Shown: positions 48,771 to 59,469 of the stretch, in pieces
Position numbering within the stretch: position 1 is the first letter of the stretch
How the letters are laid out: each line of letters starts with the position of its first letter
Assembly: GCA_949152475.1 (NCBI GenBank)
Contig: OX424569.1
Location: 29,247,950-29,311,949, forward strand
Source of the DNA: Terebella lapidaria
Taxonomy: Eukaryota > Annelida > Polychaeta > Terebellida > Terebellidae
Direction of reading: 5' to 3'
DNA length: 64,000 bases
Notes under the pieces: model-generated
Databases searched by the model: none
Told to the model about the DNA's origin: nothing
What the model saw: the letters and a program-made list of their open reading frames with translations, nothing else
Made by a program: the position numbers and the translations under genes

Positions 48771-49458
48771 CGCCATATACATATGACAGTATTTCGATAT
48801 ACATGATAAGTTCAACAACGGTGTCTCTGTCATCTCGTGTGAATCTGTAAATGATTTTGAGTGAAAGGTAACATCATTGTTTTGCTGTCGATTATCCTGA
48901 TATATCATTCCCGAAGGTATAATTGCAGACATATATTTGAAAGTAGGATGTTCAAGCATGCCACTGGTATAATGCATAAAAGATAACATATACAAACACA
49001 AAAAAATACAAAAATCAAATACATAGATTGCGCAAGCCTAATTTTCGTAATACCGGGAAAATATATAGGTTGAGCAAGCTTACCTGGAAATTATTTGCCG
49101 AGAATGGATTAGTAAACAGTTATTTATCTGTATCAATTACAGATTACTAAAATCAAACAAGTACGCACAAATTCACCCGCGAATTCACGCACAAATTCAC
49201 CTATCCACCCGCGACCAGAAAGTGCCTTGTTCAACATGAAAATATAAGTTATCCAATATATATACTCGTCAAACGATCATAGACGGTACACTTTTGTTGA
49301 CAATGCTCTGATATATGATTTACACAAAACACCGCAAAATGACATTGCATGCATTGATGGAAGGTAATTTTTAGTAATTTTACAAAGATTCCCATAGTTT
49401 TTTTTAAGGCATGACATCGCATTCAAACTAATTTCCAGTATCAGCTTGGGAATTCAAC
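48771..49458. other. Spacer with no supported feature
   Basis: Contains a short doubled CACAAATTCACC segment near 49165-49205. No gene seen. Confidence 0.3.
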
Positions 49459-49460
49459 TA

Positions 49461-50265
49461 CAGTGTAGGAAAAAAGTTTGGAATATATCAAGTATTTTTA
49501 GTTTTAACTTTTGGAATTTTTCTGTCAGAAAAATTTGCATTATTTCCATGATGTGTGGCCATTTTTCATTTGCCCACATAATATCCAATCAACTGATAGC
49601 AATTTCTGCTAGTATTTCAATCACCTATGTGAATTATTGGCTTTATTGACAAACCATGACGAAAATATATGAAAATCATACTTTGAACGATTCAGTTTTA
49701 CTTCATTCTCACATCAGTATACAAGCTATAATTTGTTTCATTTTACCCATTATGGTTTCAGTGATACAACAGAATACAAAAAGTCACTTAAGTACGTTGT
49801 GTGACCCCCTCTAGCGTTGTATAAGACACGGGTAGGACGAGGCATACTAGAGACTAGGTTTGAGTGTTGTCTGGGTTAGTTCAGCTACATTTGTTGTGGG
49901 GGTTGTTTGTTCAGCACCCGAGAGATTTCCGACCACAGGTTCTCGATCGGGTTCATATCCGGTGACACCGCAGGCCATGCCATATGCTCCAGGTCCGTGT
50001 TCTGGAGGAATTTGGTCACTCGTCGGGCTCGATGGGCTGGTGCTGATCCATGTACCCCTCCATTACGTGCAGGTCCGACTTTACGTGCAGGCATCCACTA
50101 TGAAAGGCACCCCACACAGTGACTCCATCACCGCCAGCTTGCACCCTAAGAAGCACACAATCATCCTGGAGGGCCTCGTGGTTCAGCCTCTGCCCAATTC
50201 ACTGGTCGACTAATCAATTAGAATGTGAAAATTTTCGATATATTCCAAACTTTTTTCCTACACTG
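49461..50265 (-). mobile_element. Internally deleted Tc1/mariner element with intact ends
   Basis: Perfect 29-bp terminal inverted repeats (49461-49489 and 50237-50265, starting CAGTGTAGGAAAAAAG) are flanked by TA on both sides (49459-49460, 50266-50267), the standard target duplication. The minus strand carries the transposase catalytic region in two frames: GGDGVTVWGAFHSG (about 50140) and then HRARRVTKFLQ, WPAVSPDMNPIENLWSEI (third acidic residue Glu kept). The DNA-binding half and the first Asp motif are missing, and the element is half the usual length. The ends could still be mobilised by a related transposase; its own protein is dead. Confidence 0.92.
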
Positions 50266-50267
50266 TA

Positions 50268-51290
50268 TATCAAAATTGGTGTCACGCAAGGAGGCAATAG
50301 ACACCTATAAATTGGTGTCTATAGGGAGTCGTATGCAGTCTGCTCTTTTGCGAATCGAATTTCCTCACTGTTTTTATGAGGATAATTCCAGACCATAGTC
50401 TGCCGCATATTATTCTATCATACCTAATTGCGGGATTTTATTGCCACGCAGACTTGATGGAAACCGCAAAGAAGAAATAAAAAAAACCAAGACAATGTTT
50501 CCAGCGAGTCCGCATGTATACAGAATGATAGAGATTAAACAAATATGGAGAGAAAGATATACCTCTTCAGGTGATTATCAGTTTGTTATCATATACACGT
50601 CAGCAGTGATTATGTATACTATTCGTCTACTCAATAATAGACGTACATAACCTGCAATAATTGTTATTAATAGTAAATAGATGCAGATGAATAAAAATAT
50701 TAAATATAATAACAGGAGAGACCAGCACTGTTTGTAGGGAACAGTCAAGTGGATTATTACAAGTGATATTCCTCACAAAGAACCTCACCCGTGTGAAATG
50801 ACATTACATGGTAATAATCATATTTCAACAGAGTTATGATAGCGTGGTCGCCATTATATTCTGCTGTGTGAGTGATGTATTACTGGTGTGCCACATGCTT
50901 GATGTTGCAATGATATTAAAAAAGGACATATTTGTAGTGTCATTGGAGTGGGATATATTATTTAGAAATGATATCATTTTGGTCCGCAGTTGGGACATAT
51001 GTTCTGAACAATATTCACAATGGTACACTACTCAAATTAAACCAATCGTACTTAAAACCATGAAAATATCAGGAAAGATTTGATAAATAAGACCATAGGA
51101 TACTCAATGTATATCGCGATACGGTGGTAATACTGCTACTTAGAATATATCAGCTGATTTTAATCACTCTCACCAACGCTCATCCACAATGAATGCCTGG
51201 TAAATAATTTGTTCAGGTCCTTCATCTCATACAGCCAGCAAGGACCATAACGCTATATTTCATATCAATTGAATTCAGTCTTCTTCACGT
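50268..51290. other. Spacer with no supported feature
   Basis: Contains AAATTGGTGTC twice at 50271-50319 and overlapping ORFs on both strands at 50808-51083. No motif is recognised. Confidence 0.3.
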
Positions 51291-53330
51291 GGATCTGTTC
51301 ATATTACAATGTTCAAAAATCGGTTTTGGGTATTTGTATCATAATCTTGTATCGTATTTTCACAGGACTGGAAACCGGAAATGACCCACCACGTCATACC
51401 CATGTTAACTACTCCTGCGTGTAAGTATGCCATGGTCTGAATCAATGAACATAGTGGTACTGCTGAATAGTGTCACAACATTGTAGTTCTAGCTGCAATC
51501 TGTTCAGGGTTGTGAACAGCGTAAATCAACAGGACTACATTTAGCCTGGTTACCTATATTCAACTGGAACTGGCTGGCATTGTACTTCACATTTTAGGTG
51601 AAAATCTATTAGTGTCTAGTGCTAAAACTCAACTAGACATGTTGCTAAGTAAAAATAACACATTCATTTCATGCATAGCTCAATGTTACTGAGTGTTATA
51701 CATCTTATCCCTGTCACTCTCGACATCACACCTGGCATTATGAAAAGGTTGTCTGGAAACCATCAACTACTCTCAAGTAGTAGCGAACAATTGTTGACAT
51801 TTGATGGTTGGTTGAGGTAATCGTATCTCCAAATAGTCATGGATATCCCGATGCATTTCATGCTATTGAGTGGAATGTACGTACTCAGTTTTAGGGTGAC
51901 CAATCCATGCGAAGGGTCAAAATTACACACTAGTTCAAACTTTAGCGAATGACCATTGGTCGCTCTCAAATTCATGTAAGATTACTTGCTTCCATTCAGA
52001 TACTTCTATTCACGTTTCACCATGACGTGGCTGTCTCCCCGTGATTTCCCGTAAGTACAATACCCGCGTATCTAATGAGGTAACGACTGCAGAGGCGTTC
52101 ATAGACGAATGTTGACAGCTTAAGTGCCCACCTGTTGTTGGAAGTTATTCTATTTTTGCTTGCCCTGAATTTTTGCATGAATTTACTCAAAATTGTTATG
52201 TCTATCATACTTCCTGCTGTACTTGTCCTGCTGTATTTTGTTTAATTAGTATGATAACAACGACGCATTGTAATAGAAAACTAATTTAAAACATTTGGAG
52301 TTTACAAATATGTAAAATATTAAATGAAAAACAAATGAATAGAGTAACCAAAATAAATGGCACAATGAACTTTTCATTTCCATAAATAGGATTAACAGAC
52401 ATAAACCATATGTATGTTGTTGCCTTGTATATTGCTGTCATGGCGAATTTTCCAATTTCAATTTTCCAACTTGTGCTAACAGTCTATTCCGATACAAAAT
52501 GAGAGTGCCCATAACTCACTCTTGTACTTCTCAAACCGGAAAAAGTTACTTCTGATATATTTGTAGGGAAAATCCATTGGATCCAGATCCAAAACAGCAC
52601 CACTGAAATTGAACAGATCACTGAGTGTTGTCATAGTTTAATAGAAATGCTGATTTGTTTCTGGAGTGTAATTCGTGCGTCATCTGATCAATATATATTC
52701 ATGATAAGAAGTTCATCGTCTTTATTTAGGCGTCGTTGCTTGTGTTGAAAATTGTTTGCTGCTTCGAACAATAAGTTTATGTAGAACAAATAATAGTATA
52801 TGTTCACATATATATAAAAAAATTCAAATGTCTTGTGACATTGTGTAAGTTTAAGATAAAAGATCTATCAAATCACATGTCTTTTTATTCGACAAATTGG
52901 ACAGAATGATGGCTGTCAATATATACCTGTCTACTGTCTCTGTTTACGGTTATGCACCCAACATTTAGTTACAACATAACATTTTGTTTAGTGGAAACGA
53001 TCTCCTTTTGATACGTTCCTATCATTTAGAGTTCCAAAGAGAATAAATGCACAACAACTGTTGTTTTTTTCCAATGGCCAATAATTTGTTTAATCATTGT
53101 TCCTGGTCAATGGACCATTGGATGAATAATATCATTCGTGAATGTTATTTGGTATATGGCTCATCAAATATGGTATCTTCATCCAAATAATGCTCACTGT
53201 GAAACAATACACACTTCGTCTGATCTAACAGTTAGCACATAATCAGTCATTGACTAACACAGAACTTAACGAAAGTTCTCTGTTGCATCAAGACTCATCC
53301 AACAGAATCTTTAGAAATCTACCATATTGG
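51290..53330 (+). repeat. Duplicated block W, copy 2, proximal part
   Basis: Aligns with 37130-40050 in order. The ORF at 38486 is broken here. Near 52022, ATGACGTGGCTGTCTCCC runs into a donor-like CCCGTAAGTAC, a possible exon end not matched in W1. Confidence 0.65.
51366..51420 (+). CDS. Exon-like segment of paralogue W2, 55 bp
   Basis: Acceptor TATTTTCACAG and donor GTAAGTATGCC, both shared with W1. The open frame reads LETGNDPPRHTHVNYSCV. The final VNYSCV fits the loose tyrosine motif V-x-Y-x-x-V seen in some cytoplasmic tails, but this is a six-residue pattern and only suggestive. See the W1 segment for the frame conflict. Confidence 0.4.
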
Positions 53331-53442
53331 TCCTAATAGTGGCTCGCGCCCCCTCTTCTCCCTGAAAATGTTTGCTTTTTACTTCAATTTACTTCATATC
53401 TTTGTGATAAAATCTTGGAGTGTTCCAAGCCAAATATTGGAA

Positions 53443-54904
53443 AACGCCAGTGTGTCTTTGGATAAACTATTTGGTCCTGCTTTGTTTCTATTGCAAAATG
53501 TTGTATTTTACGTTTGTTATTGGCATCATCAAAATCTACTGTATTTGTGGTAATAGATTGATACCTACATTCATACCACTGAGTCGGTGTCACTGCTGGC
53601 GGAGGTTAAATCTGTCCCCGAGGATACCATCAACTCAGTAGCCTTCTGGCTATTGATTAGGTACTTATGCACTTGTCATATATATCTGTTCCATGGGGTT
53701 TGTTTCGGATTTCTCAAATATTTTCATAGGTTGTTGGGCAGTTGTATACTAATTCCATCAGGTGTACAGTAGAAACAACTACATTTAACACACTGTCTGC
53801 CCCTGATGACGCCAGTGTGTCTTTGGATAAACTATTTGGTCCTGCTTTGTTTCTATTGCATAATGTTGTATTTTACGTTTTGGCATCATCAAAATCTACT
53901 GTATTTGTGGTAATAGATTGATACCTACATTCATACCACTGAGTCGGTGTCACTGCTGGAGGGCGTTAAATCTGTCCCCGAGGATACCATCAACTCAGTA
54001 GCCTTCTGGCTATTGATTAGGTACTTATGTACTTGTCATATATCTGTTCCATGGGGTTTGTTTCAGATTTCTCAAATATTTTCATAGGTTGTTAGGCAGT
54101 TGTATACTAATTCCATCAGGTGTACAGTAGAAACAACTACATTTAACACACTATCTGCCCCTGATGACGCCAGTGTGTCTTTGGATAAACTATTTGGTCC
54201 TGCTTTGTTTCTATTGCAAAATATTGTATTTTACGTTTGTTATTGGCATCATCAAAATCTACTGTATTTGTGGTAATAGATTGATACCCACATTCATACC
54301 ACTGAGTCGGTGTTACCACTGGCGGACGTTAAATCTGTCCCCGAGGATACCATCAACTCAGTAGCCTTCTGGCTATTGATAAGGTACTTAAGTACTTGTC
54401 ATATATCTGTTCCATGGGGTTTGTTTCGGATTTCGCAAATATTTTCATAGGTTGTTGGGTAGTTGTATACTAATTCCATCAGGTGTACAGTAGAAACAAC
54501 TACATTTAACACACTGTCTGCCCCTGATGACGCCAGTGTGTCTTTGGATAAACTATTTGGTCCTGCTTTGTTTCTATTGCAAAATGTTGTATTTTACGTT
54601 TGTTATTCGCATCATCAAAATCTACTGTATTTGTGGTTTGATTGATACCTACATTCATACCACTGAGTCGGTGTCACCGCTGGCGGAGGTTAAATCTGTC
54701 CCCGAGGATACCATCAACTCAGTAGCCTTCTGGCTATTGATTAGGTACTTATGCACTTGTCATATATATCTGTTCCATGGGGTTTGTTTCGGATTTCTCA
54801 AATATTTTCATAGGTTGTTGGGCAGTTGTATACTAATTCCATCAGGTGTACAGTAGAAACAACTACATTTAACACACTGTCTGCCCCTGATGACGCCAGT
54901 GTGT
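53443..54904 (+). repeat. Tandem array of the 363-bp repeat
   Basis: The anchor GCCAGTGTGT starts at 53446, 53811, 54169, 54532 and 54895 (spacings 365, 358, 363, 363). Each unit contains GGATAAACTATTTGGTCCTG, GGTAATAGATTGATACC, CCACTGAGTCGGTGT, GAGGATACCATCAACTCAG, TGTTCCATGGGGTTTG and TAGGTTGTTGGGCAGTTG. Units are over 90 percent alike by eye. Short ORFs repeated in each unit (60-109 residues) are repeat-borne. The array interrupts block W2 and continues at 55821 after a reverse-transcriptase insertion. Confidence 0.93.
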
Positions 54905-55820
54905 TAGACGTGGAATCAATACCCAGTATCAAGTATTCCGAGCAAACAAAACAGGGTCCGTTATCCAATCTCATAGTCCGGGGACAGAAAGTCATATCAG
55001 GCATACGAAGTGAGAGAAAACAAAAATGACAGGGAAACTCATGAACCCCCGTAAATGGCCATCAGGAGGTGAAATCAGGTGTTCCGGAAAGAGTGAGCAT
55101 TTCCTGCCCCACTAGTGGCACCCGTCATGAATTCCCCAAAATTAACATGAAAATAGATCTAGTTGCATGGCAGACATGGATTTGCTGTATTTATCAACCA
55201 GATCATGATGACGTCCATAGAATTTCTTAAACGCAGCGATAAGTCTTGGTAAAACATATCCTTGTCGTAGCAGTTTAGAGACTAGCTGGGCACTTCGATA
55301 GACAAAGTCCTCATATTTGCAACTAGCTCTGGAATAGCGTATAAGTTGAGAAACAAACACACCATATGCCGGTGACATAGGAATGTTGCTGCTTAGAAAA
55401 GGGAAATTGACTATGGAAAAATTGAAATCATCACGTTTGTCATATAATCTAGTTGACAGGTTAGAATCATTATCAATCTCCAACCTCAGGTCTAGATAGT
55501 TGGAAAAATTAGCGGATTCTGTAGTATCCTTAATTTCAAGTTCCTTAGGATATATGACATCCAAATAATCACCAAACTTGGGATTATTTAGCGACAATAC
55601 ATCATCTATGTAACGGAAAGTGAAATTAAAATTACATGTTAGTTTCTTAGAACCTCCTCTTTGTTTTATATGAGTAGGATACAGATGGAGCAGCCGTGTC
55701 AGTGAAGTATGATGGTACCTGGGACTGAACAGACTTATGATGTAATATATTACCGATGTTAATTGCATCAATACCTTTATTGGCAAATTAAAACACAAAA
55801 TTAAAACAAATATAACACTT
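54905..55820 (-). mobile_element. Truncated Penelope-like retroelement inserted in the array
   Basis: The insertion splits one 363-bp unit exactly and duplicates GTGT (54901-54904 and 55821-55824). On the minus strand its 3' end is ...GATTCCACGTCTA, preceded by about 235 bp of untranslated sequence shared with five places in the window. The coding part is described in the next entry. There is no poly-A tail. The 5' end is truncated or rearranged. Confidence 0.88.
55142..55798 (-). CDS. Reverse transcriptase fragment (Penelope-like architecture), 218 residues
   Basis: The catalytic motif FRYIDDVLSLNN is at about residues 62-73. It is followed by YPKELEIKDTTE, NYLDLRLEIDND (about 101-112), LSTRLYDKRDDFNF, NIPMSPAYGVFVSQLIRYSR (about 139-158) and LLRQGYVLPRLI with FYGRHHDLVDKYS near the C terminus. 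The series YIDD, (F/Y)LDLxI, TxLYxKxxD, SIPxxQxLRxxR, LxxRGY is that of Penelope-like reverse transcriptases; I infer the family from this order. No GIY-YIG endonuclease follows the stop. The catalytic palm before YIDD is missing and the first 50 residues look unrelated, so the copy is inactive. The open frame over 200 codons suggests a recent insertion. Confidence 0.85.
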   Translation of the reverse strand: MCFNLPIKVLMQLTSVIYYIISLFSPRYHHTSLTRLLHLYPTHIKQRGGSKKLTCNFNFTFRYIDDVLSLNNPKFGDYLDVIYPKELEIKDTTESANFSNYLDLRLEIDNDSNLSTRLYDKRDDFNFSIVNFPFLSSNIPMSPAYGVFVSQLIRYSRASCKYEDFVYRSAQLVSKLLRQGYVLPRLIAAFKKFYGRHHDLVDKYSKSMSAMQLDLFSC

Positions 55821-55945
55821 GTGTCTTTGGATAAACTATTTGGTCCTGCTCTGTTTCTATTGCAAAATGTTGTATTTTACGTTTGTTATTGGCATCATCA
55901 AAATCTACTGTATTTGTGGTAATAGATTGATACCTACATTCATAT
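55821..55945 (+). repeat. 363-bp array, continuation after the insertion
   Basis: Resumes GTGTCTTTGGATAAAC and ends at GATTGATACCTACATTCATA. This right edge, just after GATTGATAC, is close to that of the dispersed copies, suggesting a defined repeat end. Confidence 0.9.
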
Positions 55946-56480
55946 TATTTGAATCATGATAAAGGGGACTGAAGGCTATCAGTATAATGTGCATTGCTTT
56001 TCATTGATTTGTCCTCAAATTTGACCTTAATTTTTGCACACCCTGCTACAGGAGGTCTTGCTTTGGCCCGCCGTACTATTATAAGGACCAATACCTTTTT
56101 ATTCGAGTGTCTCCTATCATCATGATCATAGTTTTTAACATTTATCTACCATGCATCAAATATCTCCCTGCTCATTGCACACCGGGGTGGCAGGTCTGGA
56201 GCAGGCTTCGTTTTCGTTGTGTCACATATCATTTATCACTTACATCTTCACACAAAGAAGATATGAACATTGTAGAAGCCGCCCAGTGTGTCAATGATAA
56301 AGGACTTGCTGATTCCTAGAATGGGCAGCTAGACTTGTATATCCACACAAAGAAGATATTAATATTGCAAAAGCCGTCCAGTGTGTCAATGATAAAGGAC
56401 TTGTTGTTCCCCTCCATGGGTTACTAAACACGGTGAGTCATTTGCTAATCGCTTTACAAGTGGATGGTCTAAGTTATATC
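55946..56480 (+). repeat. Duplicated block W, copy 2, distal part with doubled coding-like segment
   Basis: Aligns with 40200-40450. It carries KEDMNIVEAAQCVNDKGLAD (56254-56317) and, 86 bp later, a second copy, KEDINIAKAVQCVNDKGLVV. The first ends in a stop and the second runs on. See the W3 entry for the best-preserved version. Confidence 0.55.
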
Positions 56481-57005
56481 ACAACATTCAAAATTCGGTT
56501 TGGGCGACTGACAACCGCAATGATGTTGCTGTGGTGAGTGTTATCAATATAGAAGTATTGCTGGGACGATCATTAATGTAATAACATTAGTGTATTTACA
56601 CACTGCCATAGTAGTGGAAAACAGAACATTGCTATAGAAACAAACGTTCGTAATGCCGTTGGTAGTATTTCTTGAGACATAGCGTGTACTTTTGTTTTGG
56701 TTTTTATTTAGTTATATTTATTCACAACGACACATACAAATATCTATCAAGAGTTCTACAGCAATATAGTACATTCATTGTAATATTATTGGGTTTTGCA
56801 ATTTTTACAAACATAGTTATGTTGAAATATTTAGTATTGGCTGTCATTTGTTTTTATCAAAGTTACAACCTTTATATTCCGTCATATAGCACTCTCTTAA
56901 GTTATTCATAAAAAATTGGACAGATAAATTTTTATCTTTACAAAAAAAATATTCTTTTAGCTACCAGAAAAATATATTTAATCAATATTGAATTATTAAT
57001 ACCAT
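56481..57005. other. AT-rich spacer
   Basis: A 79-residue hydrophobic ORF at 56672-56911 is Ile/Tyr/Phe-rich, as expected by chance in AT-rich DNA, and is not called. Confidence 0.35.
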
Positions 57006-57266
57006 CTACTCCAAATATGACATTGCTACTGATGACATACAAGAAGAGGTCAAGATGAGGGTGAAGTTCACAACAAATTTCTTTCCAAAATGTTTGTACA
57101 ACAGGACATTAAAAAACATATGATTTATAGTTTTGATACATTTCATACAAAAATAACACTTGTCAGTTTCACTTAAATTACACATATATATATAGGGTGT
57201 ACTTTTGTCGCTCGGGAGTTTTTTTTTGTTTTTATTTACACTTCGCAGTATAGTTTTCAGTTTCAA
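57006..57266 (-). pseudogene. Possible C-terminal zinc-finger piece of a LINE reverse transcriptase
   Basis: The 86-residue frame contains DKCYFCMKCIKTINHMFF, resembling the CxFC...ET-xHLF ending of L1-type reverse transcriptases, with the last Cys lost. There is no reverse-transcriptase core upstream, so the call is tentative. Confidence 0.3.
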
Positions 57267-57324
57267 ATGTTGATAAAATGATCGTCAAGATTAGCAGCAC
57301 AGGCTGTATCAGATGATGAATGCA

Positions 57325-57729
57325 TTACAGATCTCGAAAAGTGTATGTGATAAAACCAGCCCAAAGAGACTTGCATTGTTTATTACGAAATGCAGGCAAC
57401 CGATATCCACAAATTGTTATGATTATTATTCTAATATAATTATTAGATATTGCACTCCAAAGGCAATCAAACAGTGTAGTTTTATATATGCCACAGCAGT
57501 GTTCAGGAGGACCTCTAACTCTCCTGTTACTGACTGAATGAAGTCCACCCTTGATTGTGACAAATTTCTGCAATTTCATGACCTTGCTCGCTTGGTCAAA
57601 TGTCAGATCATCCATCATGGCACATCTGTGAATAGAATGAATAGTTTCAGAGGGATCCTGGCAATACACATCGATCGGAATAGAAAGCAAATAACAGATC
57701 AACACCAAATATATGCCTGTGGTGAACAT
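57325..57729 (-). CDS. Candidate small secreted protein, 134 residues
   Basis: The open frame extends upstream to 57924 (199 residues), but I prefer the internal ATG at 57729-57727. There MFTTGIYLVLICYLLSIPID is followed by VYCQDPSE, a typical signal peptide with a likely cut after VYC or VYCQ. The predicted mature part has an acidic N-terminal stretch (MMDDLTFDQASK), a dibasic site (SNRRVRGPP), then HCCGIYKTTLFDC and a hydrophobic IRIIIITICGY segment before the end. Cysteines are few and not in a known spacing. No homologue is recognised, no second copy exists in the window, and it overlaps no repeat I can see. Codon use is not informative. It could be a single exon, a decayed peptide gene or chance. 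Confidence 0.35.
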   Translation of the reverse strand: MFTTGIYLVLICYLLSIPIDVYCQDPSETIHSIHRCAMMDDLTFDQASKVMKLQKFVTIKGGLHSVSNRRVRGPPEHCCGIYKTTLFDCLWSAISNNYIRIIIITICGYRLPAFRNKQCKSLWAGFITYTFRDL

Positions 57730-57924
57730 AAGATTGGAATATTTCCAAGATAAGAAGTTCGTCAAAATATAATTATGATCCTTTTTGTGAAGACTGTTTC
57801 CCTTCTCCCTTCTATATGACCAATGATGGTACGAGCAAAATCCCCGATTATCGCCAAGGTCCAAAATGTAAGGGTCATGAACTCTAATTTTAGTAACTAA
57901 GTATGGAAGAGCGAGGGTCTGCAA

Positions 57925-59030
57925 TATCTGATTGTCTCGTTTTCTATTTGTTCGTTACCTATTCCGTGGCTACATTCTCCTGGCTACGTGGCTACATGTA
58001 TTCTCCTCATACATGTACATAAGAAATACATAATTTTAATTGTTTTAATTTAAATTGACACTTTAATTTAACTTCTCCACCGCAGAAACAAAGTTTGCTT
58101 ACAGTAGGTTTTATGCTGTAAGTAAAACCCATCATTCAAATCCATACTTTGCATGGTCATTGTAAATTTTCCCTAATGGCACAGCCTACCCAAAAGCTAT
58201 TTTAGCACGAGTATTTAACTATATAATACTACAGTATTATTGTGATAGTTAACTAAACAGCTAATATGGAGCTAATCAGGTAATGTAGATTCATGAATGT
58301 CTGCTGGGCACAAGATGTTTTGCACCATAGGCTTTACTGTTATCACACCCATAATTGAAAAGGTTGTAAAAGTGTTAAACAGTGATCAGGAACGGGTCAG
58401 GTATGAGCGACTGGGCAGCAGTCTCGTAAATCAATGTCATCGTAACTTCTGGGATTAATTAAAACTAATGGATGTTTAACGGCACCTCATATGGTGGACG
58501 ATAAAATCGGTAACTATAACATTAACCAGGTCTTTGAGAAAAATACCAATACCTCTTTAACTGTGTTTCTTATGATCCAAAAGACATGCTTGAAGTGTGT
58601 AAAACATCATCAGAGAAAAATAATGTACGTTGTTATAACAACGATTGCTATAGTTCTCGTGTAATCGATACTGAAATTGTGAAAAGGCCATACGTCGCCT
58701 GAAATCTGACGGGGAATTTTCTTTGTAACAGCTGCGATCCCTTATAAGTATATTTTCGCTACTCTTGACTGAAAAGAAGCACAAACGTTAGCATTTCCAT
58801 GGCCAAGCACTGCCACTCTTCCAGGTCAATTATATCAGGCGAAAAGTGTTGTCCTTGATAATTTTACTTTGGTCCCTGGCTTATCCAGCCCACTATATAT
58901 TTTTGCATGGTGTTTGCTATGAAATAATCCATTTCCAGACAATGAACCAATTATGACCTAATAAGAAATTGAATAGCATACAAAACAATCTACGTAACTG
59001 GCCTTAACTTCCTTAAGGTTCATTTATCCT
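57925..59030. other. Spacer with no supported feature
   Basis: Includes a doubled GGCTAC-TGTATTCTCCT-like segment at 57968-58010. No gene is recognised; the 75-residue minus ORF at 58557-58784 has no motif. Confidence 0.35.
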
Positions 59031-59039
59031 TCCTTCCTT

Positions 59040-59465
59040 TTACACTGGTATCTTCACATGGAATTTCTTGACAGTTGTCTTCCCTTGATACATGCATTCT
59101 GGTCGAACACACTTCGTTATAGATCTAGTGGCATCGATCATCTGTTATATTTAAAAACCTACAATGACCTTCCCTGCCATACCATGTCCCATGCTTTGGT
59201 ACATGACATTCTAGTCGTCTCGATTTTTTGCTATAGAAATACTTCAGAAACACTAATCACTTGCATCTCGGAACAACAAAGAGATGAGCGCCGTGAGAGC
59301 CGCCCAGTGTATCAAGGATAAAGGACTTTCTATGGGCAAGCCCTTTCCATGGGCAAGCAGACATGGTGAATCATTTGCTAATCGCTTTACACGACGGGAG
59401 GCCATCAGCGCTGTAATGGCAGTAGCGCTGGTGTATGGTATGACAGGGAGCTTTGGGAGTTAAAA
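59040..59465 (+). other. Third copy of the distal W segment with best-preserved coding-like frame
   Basis: From 59257 to a stop at 59461-59463 one frame is open. It reads KEMSAVRAAQCIKDKGLS, then MGKPFPWASRHGESFANR, FTRREAISAVMAVALVYG and MTGSFGS. W1 and W2 keep parts of the same peptide (QCVKDKGLA, HFANRF, GAIS). A minor overlapping frame of 87 residues begins at 59058. No domain is recognised and no splice sites are clear. Confidence 0.35.
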
Positions 59466-59469
59466 CTTC

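Noticed and set aside
53800..53850. CTGATGA in each 363-bp unit as part of a hammerhead ribozyme
   Set aside because: The unit has CTGATGA and could form a short stem, but the required GAAA is absent (GGATAAAC instead) in every copy I compared.
57325..57729. Insulin-like peptide from the RR...CC...C arrangement
   Set aside because: The A-chain spacing (CC, three residues, C, eight residues, C) and the second B-chain cysteine are missing.
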